From Clostridiales bacterium (lineage in GTDB: Bacteria; Bacillota; Clostridia; Lachnospirales; CAG-274), in contig JAJQBF010000195.1 in NCBI GenBank assembly GCA_021203425.1, forward strand, positions 1 through 7,603: DNA of 7,603 nt, in the 5' to 3' direction. Shown here in pieces: positions 1 to 5,912 of this stretch. The notes under the pieces are model-generated. The model did no database searches. It was not told where the DNA came from and saw only the letters and a program-made list of their open reading frames with translations. Position numbers and translations under genes: made by a program. Within the stretch, counting starts at the first letter, position 1. The number at the start of each line of letters is the position of its first letter.

Positions 1-9
1 GATTTATAT

Positions 10-34
10 TATAATAAATAATCATTGATATAAT
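10..34 (+). promoter_or_regulatory. possible -10 elements upstream of the pectinesterase gene
   Basis: The first 47 bases are very AT-rich and contain two exact TATAAT hexamers, at 10-15 and 29-34. Either could be the -10 box of a promoter for the pectin operon. No convincing TTGACA-like box sits 16-18 nt upstream of the second hexamer, and the -35 position for the first lies outside the window. The transcript may instead begin further upstream. This is a composition-based suggestion only. Confidence 0.25.
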
Positions 35-47
35 TTTCGGAGGGCTT

Positions 48-962
48 ATGAAAAAGATAGTTGTGGCAGCTGAGGGCGGCGATTTTGCCACTGTTTCGGC
101 GGCGGTTGATTTTGCGGAGGAAAATTCCGTAATTTACATAAAAAAAGGTGTATACAGAGAAAAAATAGCTATAAACAAACCGGGAATAACTCTTATAGGC
201 GAGGACAGGGAGGAAACTGTTCTTGTTTACGGCGACTATGCTATGATGGAGTACGAAAACGGCTATCCTATAGGCACATTTAAAACACCTTCCCTTTATG
301 TGGGGGAAGAAGCAGAGGGCTTTACAATGAAGAATCTGACTGTTTTAAATGACGCAGGAGAGGGAAATGTTGTGGGACAGGCTGTGGCGGCTTATATTGA
401 CTGCGACAGGGCTGTTGTTGAAAACTGCCGTTTAAGCGCAAGACAGGACACTCTTCTCTGCGGCTCAATTCCCGAGGATATAACAGGAAGAGAACCCAGA
501 CTTTGCAGACAGTATTTCAAAAACTGCTTTATAGAGGGAAATGTTGACTTTATTTTCGGCGGCGGTACGGTTTTATTTGAGGGCTGTGAAATTTTTATTG
601 TAGGAAGAGCAGGCTTTCCCAGCGGCTATGTTACGGCGGCCTGTACTGCCGAAAGTATTCCCATCGGCTTTGTTTTTAAAAACTGTAAGGTGTCGGGATC
701 GGGAAACAGAGGAAAGGCATTTTTGGGCAGACCCTGGAGAGACTATGCCAAAACGGTTTTTATTGACTGTATTTGGGACAATATTATTCACCCCGAGGTT
801 TACTCAAAGTGGAATGACAGAAAAAGCCACTTAACCTGTTATTATGGTTTTAACGGTATGGAAGAGTTTAAGGAAAGCAAAGCGGAGTGGGTTCATACTT
901 TGACAGATGAAGACTGTGAAAAATATAAAAAGGAAAATATTTTCGGAAACTGGAAAATATGA
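48..962 (+). CDS. pectin methylesterase (pectinesterase), carbohydrate esterase family 8, cytoplasmic form
   Basis: This 304-residue protein should hydrolyse methyl esters of galacturonate in pectin or pectic oligosaccharides, giving methanol and free carboxylates. The CE8 hallmarks are all visible: GQAVA (Q111), the RQDTL segment at 132-136 (catalytic Q133 and D134), VDFIFG at 166-171 (nucleophile D167) and LGRPWRD from 226 (R228, W230). The regular GN/NC-rich repeats fit a right-handed beta-helix, and the length is normal for a single CE8 domain. The N-terminus runs straight into the first strand with no signal peptide, so the enzyme probably acts inside the cell on imported oligomers. The start is supported by CGGAGGG at 38-44, close to the ATG. 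It is the first gene of a same-strand run with an esterase and a rhamnogalacturonan lyase. Family assignment is secure; the intracellular role is inferred. Confidence 0.95.
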   Translation: MKKIVVAAEGGDFATVSAAVDFAEENSVIYIKKGVYREKIAINKPGITLIGEDREETVLVYGDYAMMEYENGYPIGTFKTPSLYVGEEAEGFTMKNLTVLNDAGEGNVVGQAVAAYIDCDRAVVENCRLSARQDTLLCGSIPEDITGREPRLCRQYFKNCFIEGNVDFIFGGGTVLFEGCEIFIVGRAGFPSGYVTAACTAESIPIGFVFKNCKVSGSGNRGKAFLGRPWRDYAKTVFIDCIWDNIIHPEVYSKWNDRKSHLTCYYGFNGMEEFKESKAEWVHTLTDEDCEKYKKENIFGNWKI

Positions 963-967
963 TTCAG

Positions 968-974
968 AAGGTGG
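968..974 (+). promoter_or_regulatory. ribosome binding site supporting a TTG start at 979
   Basis: AAGGTGG, within AGAAGGTGG at 966-974, lies four nt before TTG 979-981 in the hydrolase frame. The upstream in-frame ATG at 907 has no comparable purine-rich site at the right distance and lies 56 bases inside the pectinesterase gene. The site therefore favours TTG as the true start. Confidence 0.55.
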
Positions 975-978
975 TTTT

Positions 979-1980
979 TTGAATTACAGAGCAGAAGGGT
1001 TTTTGAAAAAGAGAATAGAGAAGGTTTACAGGCAGGAAGGTTTTAGGGGAGAAACAATAGGGGATTTTAAGGCTTGGAAGGAAACCGCCTTAAAGGATTT
1101 TGAAAAAATTTTAAGGCTTTCGGCTTTTTCGGCAGCAGAGTTTGAGCCTGTTGTTTCAAGCGGAAGAGTTTTTGACGGATATTTAAGAAAAAAATGTTCC
1201 ATTCAGACGGCTGAAGGACTGCGTATGCCTTTCTATGTGCTTGAACCTACAAAAAAAGGAAACAATATTCCCGTTATTGCCGTTCACGGTCATGGCTGTA
1301 ACGGAAAAGAAGGGCTTTGCGGCGACAGCATTAACACAGAAAAGTATAACTACAGCTATGCCATTGACTTTGTTAAAAGGGGCTATACTGTTTATGTTCC
1401 CGACCTTTTGGGTTTCGGAGAGCGGCTTGAAGAAATTTCAATAAAAAGGGGCGAAGGCTCTTCCTGTAATCATCTTAACAATGCTTTGACCTCTTTGGGA
1501 ACAACCTTAATGGGCTTAAACCTTTTCGAGCTTAAAAGGCTTGTAGATTATATCGAAGAAACAGGGGCTGATATGAACGGACTTACGGCGGTCGGTTTTT
1601 CCGGTGGCGGCTTGGATGCGTTGGTTTTGGCGGCTCTTGATTCCAGAGTTAAGGTCTGCTATGTAAGCGGCTATTATCACAGCTTTAAGGATACACTTCT
1701 TAAAAACAATCTCTGCGGCTGCAACTTCGTTTCCGGACTTTGGGAGCATTTTGACATAGCCGATATAGGGAATATGGTCTGCCCGAGGGGGCTTATTATA
1801 GAATACGGAGACAGCGACAGTCTGAATTTCGGCTGTGAAGAAGTCATAGATGAAACGAAACGCTGTTATGAAATTAACGGTGCAGAGGATAATTTTTATG
1901 TATTTAAGGGCAGCGGTGATCACAGGTTTTACGGCTTGGGGTACGGTGCTGCGGAAGATATTATAAAACGAGGCGAATAG
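979..1980 (+). CDS. alpha/beta hydrolase, putative carbohydrate acetyl-esterase-like enzyme (acyl esterase of the pectin operon)
   Basis: This is a serine hydrolase of the alpha/beta-hydrolase fold, resembling the putative acetyl-xylan-esterase/dienelactone-hydrolase-like group. In numbering from TTG 979 (333 residues), HGHG at 103-106 forms the oxyanion region. The nucleophile elbow is GFSGGG with S208, the likely acid is D280 in GDSD, and the base is H315 in GDHRF. The catalytic triad is therefore complete and in the usual order. About 80 N-terminal residues form a charged helical region before the fold, as is common in this group. There is no signal peptide. An alternative in-frame ATG at 907 would give 357 residues but overlaps the pectinesterase gene and lacks a ribosome site. 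The stop lies 3 nt before the lyase start, so the two are probably translationally coupled. The context suggests removal of acetyl or other acyl groups from galacturonan or rhamnogalacturonan fragments, but the substrate cannot be read from the sequence. Confidence 0.85.
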   Translation: MNYRAEGFLKKRIEKVYRQEGFRGETIGDFKAWKETALKDFEKILRLSAFSAAEFEPVVSSGRVFDGYLRKKCSIQTAEGLRMPFYVLEPTKKGNNIPVIAVHGHGCNGKEGLCGDSINTEKYNYSYAIDFVKRGYTVYVPDLLGFGERLEEISIKRGEGSSCNHLNNALTSLGTTLMGLNLFELKRLVDYIEETGADMNGLTAVGFSGGGLDALVLAALDSRVKVCYVSGYYHSFKDTLLKNNLCGCNFVSGLWEHFDIADIGNMVCPRGLIIEYGDSDSLNFGCEEVIDETKRCYEINGAEDNFYVFKGSGDHRFYGLGYGAAEDIIKRGE

Positions 1981-1983
1981 ATT

Positions 1984-4044
1984 ATGAATATGGAGAAAAT
2001 CCCCATATATTTTGAAAAATACGCAAATTTTGACAGGATAGGAGAGCCTTGCAATATTGCTTTTCCTATGCCGAAGGGCAGGCTTAAGGACACAGACTGC
2101 CTTGTTATAAGAAACAAAAACGGAAAAGCCCTCCTTACACAGGCTATTGCAACAGCTTTTTGGTCGGACGGCAGTGTAAAATGGGCTTATGTTGATTTTA
2201 TATGCGACTTACCTAAAAATAAAGATATTACATATTATATCTGCTTTGACGGTGAAAAAACAGAGGTAGAGGAAATTCCTTTTGAAATTAATGATAAGGG
2301 CTTGACAATAAAAACCTGCGGCGAAACCTTTAATTTCGGGAAAGAGCTTGATTTTTATTTAAACGGAAAAAGAGCTGAAATTTCAGGCAATTGGCAGACT
2401 GTAAGAGCAGGGGCGGTTACTTCTGTTTTTAAGACTTACGGCTCACATAACGGCTTTATGGATTTTGAAATGACCCTTCAGGTCTATAAAAACTGCCCAT
2501 GGATTAAAGCGGATTACAGAATAATAAACAAAGAAAAAGAGGATTTTGTGAACCTTGAAAGCCTGTGTTATAAAATTTCAAACACAGGGGAAGACAGGTT
2601 TACTATAGGTACTTCGAACTATTTGACAAAATACACCGAAGGCGAGGACATAAGCAAAAAGATAGATGCGGAATATCTTATGTATGACGCAAATGAACAT
2701 TTTGCCGAATCCTTTTACGGTACGTTTTTCGGAGATTCCTCAACTGAGGGCAGAGGAACGTCAGTTACCGTTTTTCAAACTTACCAAAATTTCCCCTCTG
2801 AAATCTGCATAAACAAAGAGGGTATGAATGTTAAAATTCTTTCGGCTGAGGACAAGCCCTTGAAGTTTTTCAGAGGAATGGCTAAAACGGCAACGATTTT
2901 TATACATAAGCATAAGGGCATATCAAAGGAAGAGGTTAATTTAAGAAGTCTTATGTTCCAAATGCCGGACAAGGGCGTTTGGCCCAGTGAAATTTACGAG
3001 CAGTCAAGCTGTTTTCCCGAAATTTTCCTTAAAAAAGAGGATAGAATAAGAGAGGTTGAAACAAGCCTTGCCCAAAAATTCGACTCAAGGGGCAGAGCCT
3101 ACGGCTTTATTCACTGGGGCGACAATATCGACTACCACTATACATCACAGGGCAGGGGTCTGGGTAGGGCTGTTTGGGTAAACAATGAATATGACTTCGG
3201 TCACGCCGCCTTTGTTTACTATGCCAGAACAGGCACAAGACGGGCCTTGGACGGTATGCTTGTAAGCGTAAGGCATCAAATGGACGTGGATATTATACAC
3301 TGTTCAGACGACCCATTCCGCCTTGACGGCCAAGTGACACACAGTGCCGACCACGTCAGCGGAAAGGTTGAAATAAGCCACGAATGGGTTGAAGGTCTTT
3401 TGGACTATTATCACGCAACGGCGGATAAGGAAGCCCTTGACACAGCAATCCGTATGGGGCATAATATAATGAGGAATTTGGAAAAGCCCAGATATAAGCA
3501 AAAGGGCGGAGTAAACGCAAGGGAAACAGGCTGGGCGCTGAGGTCGCTTTGTGCTTTGTATGTTGAAACAAATGACAGTAAGTGGCTTGCTCCCTGCGAC
3601 AGTATTGTTGAACACTTTACCGCCTGGAAAGAGGAATACGGAGAGTGGCTTGCACCTTATACGGATCATACGGTAATTCGGGTTCCTTTTATGATTTCTA
3701 TTGCAATTATTTCATTAATGAGGTATTATAGTATTAGAGAGGATAAAAATATAAGGGATATGATAATTTCCGCCGCTGAGGATCTAAGGTCAAACGCTTA
3801 TTTGGATTCGGGCTTTTTCTACTATAAGGAGTTAAGCTCACTTAAGAGAAACGCAGGAAATACGACACTTCTTGAGGCTATGGTTATTGCCTATAAGCTG
3901 ACAGGGGATAAGGAATATCTTAAATACGGTCTTAAAACCTTTGAGACGGCTGTGGAGGGCAAGGGAGTTGTTCTTTCATTTGCCAAGAAAATCGACGAGG
4001 ACGCCGTTGTTATTTCCGGAAACAGTTCTAAGGGGGTTGGGTAG
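1984..4044 (+). CDS. YetA/PL26-like exo-rhamnogalacturonan lyase, possibly truncated by an in-frame TAG
   Basis: The 686-residue product resembles the PcRGLX/YetA-like family (polysaccharide lyase family 26), which cleaves rhamnogalacturonan I from a chain end. The layout fits: an N-terminal RIFT-barrel-like domain (about 1-95, with FWSDGSVKWAYVDF), a central beta-sandwich (about 95-330) and a C-terminal alpha/alpha barrel (about 350 onward). The barrel carries conserved polar segments: HWGD (377-380), NNEYDFGHA (400-408), DVDIIH (434-439), DGQVTHSADH (448-457) and SHEWVEGLLDYY (465-476). No signal peptide is seen. A GAGGCG site at 1970-1975 precedes ATG 1984; the gene begins 3 nt after the hydrolase stop. 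The end is odd: TAG at 4042-4044 is followed in the same frame by 21 sense codons that look like the missing last helix. Most of the protein, including every motif listed, lies before this stop, so activity may survive. Family assignment is based on motif recognition only. Confidence 0.8.
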   Translation: MNMEKIPIYFEKYANFDRIGEPCNIAFPMPKGRLKDTDCLVIRNKNGKALLTQAIATAFWSDGSVKWAYVDFICDLPKNKDITYYICFDGEKTEVEEIPFEINDKGLTIKTCGETFNFGKELDFYLNGKRAEISGNWQTVRAGAVTSVFKTYGSHNGFMDFEMTLQVYKNCPWIKADYRIINKEKEDFVNLESLCYKISNTGEDRFTIGTSNYLTKYTEGEDISKKIDAEYLMYDANEHFAESFYGTFFGDSSTEGRGTSVTVFQTYQNFPSEICINKEGMNVKILSAEDKPLKFFRGMAKTATIFIHKHKGISKEEVNLRSLMFQMPDKGVWPSEIYEQSSCFPEIFLKKEDRIREVETSLAQKFDSRGRAYGFIHWGDNIDYHYTSQGRGLGRAVWVNNEYDFGHAAFVYYARTGTRRALDGMLVSVRHQMDVDIIHCSDDPFRLDGQVTHSADHVSGKVEISHEWVEGLLDYYHATADKEALDTAIRMGHNIMRNLEKPRYKQKGGVNARETGWALRSLCALYVETNDSKWLAPCDSIVEHFTAWKEEYGEWLAPYTDHTVIRVPFMISIAIISLMRYYSIREDKNIRDMIISAAEDLRSNAYLDSGFFYYKELSSLKRNAGNTTLLEAMVIAYKLTGDKEYLKYGLKTFETAVEGKGVVLSFAKKIDEDAVVISGNSSKGVG

Positions 4045-4110
4045 TCCTTTATGCCTTTGCTTACCTATTACACAGCCTGTGTAAAGGCAGGAATTTTGCC
4101 GAAAGATTAA
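4042..4110 (+). other. in-frame continuation of the lyase gene beyond an amber codon
   Basis: After TAG 4042-4044 the lyase frame stays open for 21 codons and ends at TAA 4108-4110. The translation includes SFMPLLTYYTACVKAGIL, an amphipathic helix of the kind that closes alpha/alpha-barrel carbohydrate enzymes. If the amber codon were once CAG (one C-to-T change), the stretch would read G-Q-S-F, a natural lead-in to this helix. TAG also terminates the upstream hydrolase gene, so general reassignment of TAG is unlikely. A nonsense mutation, a sequencing error or a low level of read-through are the alternatives. Confidence 0.55.
4052..4089 (+). repeat. nested inverted repeat at the end of the lyase region
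   Basis: TTACACA (4068-4074) pairs perfectly with TGTGTAA (4078-4084) around a three-base loop. An outer pair, TGCCT (4052-4056) with AGGCA (4085-4089), could extend the hairpin across an internal loop. It is not followed by a T-run, so it does not look like an efficient intrinsic terminator. It also lies within apparently once-coding sequence. It might stabilise a transcript end or be chance. Confidence 0.35.
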
Positions 4111-4125
4111 AAGCAGGAGAAGATT

Positions 4126-4398
4126 ATGAAAATTGTAATGAAGGTGCTTTTTTGCATATTTATATTATTTGAGATATTTTATTTAATTGTAAATTTGTCG
4201 CCATATGTACTGCCTTTTCCGGTTTGGCAGCCACTGTATTATATGATAGAGCCTCGTTTTCATTTGGAAGCATATCAAATCCCCAATTTGGCGGCAATTA
4301 TATTTTTTATTATTGCTTACAAACTGAAATGTTGTGCAAAAACGGTATTTTACATAGTTTTGTTGATTTGCATTGTACAAATGATTATATTTTTTTAA
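4126..4398 (+). CDS. small hydrophobic membrane protein of unknown function
   Basis: I do not recognise this 90-residue protein. It appears to have three membrane-spanning segments at about residues 5-24, 53-67 and 73-90. Between the first two is a proline- and aromatic-rich loop (SPYVLPFPVWQPLYY, 25-39). A short cationic turn, KLKCCAK, lies at 66-72. The chain ends in the membrane with FF. AGGAGA at 4115-4120, five nt before ATG 4126, supports translation. The gene follows the lyase continuation by 15 nt and so probably belongs to the same transcript. Its composition is visibly more AT-rich than its neighbours, partly because of the hydrophobic codons. Its last 36 bases overlap the proposed polygalacturonase promoter. 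A role in pectin use is suggested only by position; it could be an unrelated insertion or, less likely, non-coding. Confidence 0.55.
   Translation: MKIVMKVLFCIFILFEIFYLIVNLSPYVLPFPVWQPLYYMIEPRFHLEAYQIPNLAAIIFFIIAYKLKCCAKTVFYIVLLICIVQMIIFF
4363..4391 (+). promoter_or_regulatory. predicted sigma-A-type promoter for the polygalacturonase gene
   Basis: TTGATT (4363-4368; four of six matches to TTGACA) and TATATT (4386-4391; five of six to TATAAT) are separated by exactly 17 nt. Transcription would start near 4398, giving a leader of about 95 nt before the ATG at 4494. The promoter lies inside the 3' end of the small membrane gene and is overlapped by palindromic boxes. This would let the polygalacturonase be expressed independently of the upstream operon. 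Confidence 0.5.
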
Positions 4399-4413
4399 AC
4401 ACATTTGTACAAT
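4372..4413. promoter_or_regulatory. paired TTGTACAA palindromes, candidate operators
   Basis: Two copies of the 8-bp palindrome TTGTACAA lie at 4373-4380 and 4405-4412, 32 bp apart (about three helical turns). Together with flanking bases they form a perfect 12-bp inverted repeat: ATTGTACAAATG (4372-4383) and CATTTGTACAAT (4402-4413), separated by 18 nt. The first box falls in the spacer between the predicted -35 and -10. The second falls just after the predicted start point. This is a classic arrangement for a repressor, but the regulator is not in the window and the motif is not matched here to a known family. Confidence 0.5.
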
Positions 4414-4442
4414 ATGATTTCATAATACAAAAAAAGTTATAA

Positions 4443-4466
4443 ATAAATCGGGGTTTTCCCGTTTAT
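4443..4466 (+). repeat. hairpin in the polygalacturonase leader
   Basis: ATAAA-CGGG (4443-4452, with T4448 bulged) can pair with CCCG-TTTAT (4458-4466) around a GTTTT loop, a nine-base-pair stem. It lies 14 nt before the Shine-Dalgarno. No T-run follows, so it is not a typical terminator. It may shape or stabilise the leader RNA, serve as a weak end for upstream transcripts, or have no function. Confidence 0.35.
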
Positions 4467-4480
4467 ATAAAAAACAAAAG

Positions 4481-4486
4481 AGGAGG
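4481..4486 (+). promoter_or_regulatory. strong Shine-Dalgarno of the polygalacturonase gene
   Basis: AGGAGG lies seven nt before ATG 4494. It is the best ribosome binding site in the window, stronger than those of the upstream operon genes, and suggests high translation of the polygalacturonase. Confidence 0.85.
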
Positions 4487-4493
4487 AAACACA

Positions 4494-5840
4494 ATGATTT
4501 ACAACATTAAGGACTTCGGGGCTAAGGCCGACGGAATGACTAAGGCTACGGAGGCTATCCGTTCTGCTTTTGCAAAGTGTAAGGAGGACGGCGGCGGTAC
4601 GGTTTATGTTCCTGCCGGAAAGTATCTAACAGGTCCTGCTTATCTTGAGGACAACACAGAGCTTAACCTTGAAGCCGGAGCAGAGCTTATTTTTTCAGAT
4701 GATATTGATGACTATAAGGTTGTTACATCACGTTGGGAAGGCGTTAAGAGGGACTGCTATGAATCCTGTATAAATGCCTACGGAAAGAGCAACATTTCAA
4801 TTACGGGAAGAGGAACATTAAACGGAAACGGCAGAAAATGGTGGGATATTTTCCTTGACGGAGAGAATAAATACCCCAGACCCAAGCTGATTGCGCCTTA
4901 TGAATGTGAACACGTTCTTATTCAGGGAGTATTTTTAACAAATTCACCCAGCTGGACGATTAATACAATTCTCTGCAATAATGTAACCGTTGACACAGTT
5001 TCAATCAAGAACCCGGCTGATTCACCCAATACCGACGGTATCGACCCCGAATCCTGCCGCAACGTACATATTTCAAACTGCCATATCGATGTAGGCGACG
5101 ACTGTATAGCTATAAAGGCAGGTACAGAGGACACAGCGGAAAGAGTAAGCTGTGAAAATATTACAATTACAAACTGCACAATGTGCCACGGTCACGGCGG
5201 AGTTGTTTTAGGCAGCGAAATGTCAGGGGACGTTAAGTATGTTACTATTTCCAACTGTGTATTTGAAGGAACGGAAAGAGGAATAAGACTTAAGTCAAGA
5301 AGAGGCAGAGGCGGCGTTATTGAGGATATAAGAGTAAACAATATCATTATGAATAAGGTTCACTGCCCCTTTATTGCAAACCTTTACTATAACTGCGGTC
5401 CCAAGGGCGAAGAAGAATTTGTTTGGGATAAAAACCCCAGACCCGTTACAGCAGATACACCTGCTTACCGCCGTTTGAACTTCTCAAACATTACCTGTAA
5501 AGAGGCCTCGGCTTCAGCCGGTTTCTTCTACGGTCTTGCCGAAAAATATGTTGAAGACTGTTCATTCGAGGACGTTTTTGTTTCAATGACAGGTGACGGA
5601 ATTGCGGACTTCCCGGCTATGGCTAAGGGAGTTGAACCTTGTAAGCAGAAGGGTTTCTTCTTAAGCAACGTTAAGGGAATAAGATTCTCCAACTTTACAA
5701 TTAAGAATGTAGACGGTCCGGCTTTTGAGCTTGAAAACGCAGAAGAAATTGTTTTCTCAAACTGCCGTATTGAAGACCCTGTTTATGAGTGTGAAGCTAT
5801 TGTTCAGAAGAACACTAAAGATGTTAAAATCTTGGGATAA
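4494..5840 (+). CDS. polygalacturonase, glycoside hydrolase family 28, cytoplasmic form (probably exo-acting)
   Basis: This 448-residue beta-helix enzyme should hydrolyse alpha-1,4 bonds between galacturonates by inversion. It starts with the typical FGAKADG segment (8-14) and the GGGTVYVPAGKYLTG stretch (33-47). All GH28 catalytic signatures are intact: NTDGID at 179-184 (D181), GDDC at 201-204 (D202, D203), GHGG with H234, and RLK at 265-267 (R265, K267). There is no signal peptide, which matches the cytoplasmic exo-polygalacturonases known in some anaerobes. Exo action is inferred from this and from the bacterial-type N-terminus, not from a diagnostic residue. Substrates would be galacturonides already stripped of methyl groups by the CE8 enzyme at 48-962. 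The gene has its own predicted promoter, operator-like boxes, an excellent ribosome site and a terminator, so it can form a separate transcription unit within the pectin cluster. Confidence 0.93.
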   Translation: MIYNIKDFGAKADGMTKATEAIRSAFAKCKEDGGGTVYVPAGKYLTGPAYLEDNTELNLEAGAELIFSDDIDDYKVVTSRWEGVKRDCYESCINAYGKSNISITGRGTLNGNGRKWWDIFLDGENKYPRPKLIAPYECEHVLIQGVFLTNSPSWTINTILCNNVTVDTVSIKNPADSPNTDGIDPESCRNVHISNCHIDVGDDCIAIKAGTEDTAERVSCENITITNCTMCHGHGGVVLGSEMSGDVKYVTISNCVFEGTERGIRLKSRRGRGGVIEDIRVNNIIMNKVHCPFIANLYYNCGPKGEEEFVWDKNPRPVTADTPAYRRLNFSNITCKEASASAGFFYGLAEKYVEDCSFEDVFVSMTGDGIADFPAMAKGVEPCKQKGFFLSNVKGIRFSNFTIKNVDGPAFELENAEEIVFSNCRIEDPVYECEAIVQKNTKDVKILG

Positions 5841-5846
5841 AACACA

Positions 5847-5886
5847 AAGGGTGAACCTCTTTCGGGGCGTTCGCCCTTCTTTTTTT
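5847..5886 (+). terminator. intrinsic terminator after the polygalacturonase gene
   Basis: AAGGGTGAAC (5847-5856) pairs over ten positions, one of them T-G, with GTTCGCCCTT (5869-5878) around a 12-base loop. A C and seven Ts (5880-5886) follow at once. This is a standard Rho-independent terminator, six nt after the stop codon, and it separates the pectin genes from the transporter ATPase. Confidence 0.88.
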
Positions 5887-5912
5887 GAAAATCTTTATTC
5901 GGAGCTGTTGTT

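Noticed and set aside
1516..1923. Minus-strand open frame of 135 codons within the hydrolase gene
   Set aside because: It lies antisense to a gene with an intact catalytic triad, has no recognisable motif and no convincing ribosome site. It is a shadow of the coding strand, as are the other minus-strand frames.
1978..4044. TAG as a reassigned sense codon (the hydrolase, lyase and tail are all in the same frame and would fuse by read-through)
   Set aside because: The lyase has its own ATG and upstream ribosome-like site at the normal position, and a hydrolase-lyase fusion through 1978 would be unusual. Pyrrolysine is known mainly from methylamine metabolism and has no link to this context.
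4372..4413. The 12-bp inverted repeat as an intrinsic terminator for the upstream operon
   Set aside because: The stem is AT-rich, has an 18-base loop that contains the T-run, and is not followed by Ts. The positions relative to a -35/-10 pair fit operators better.
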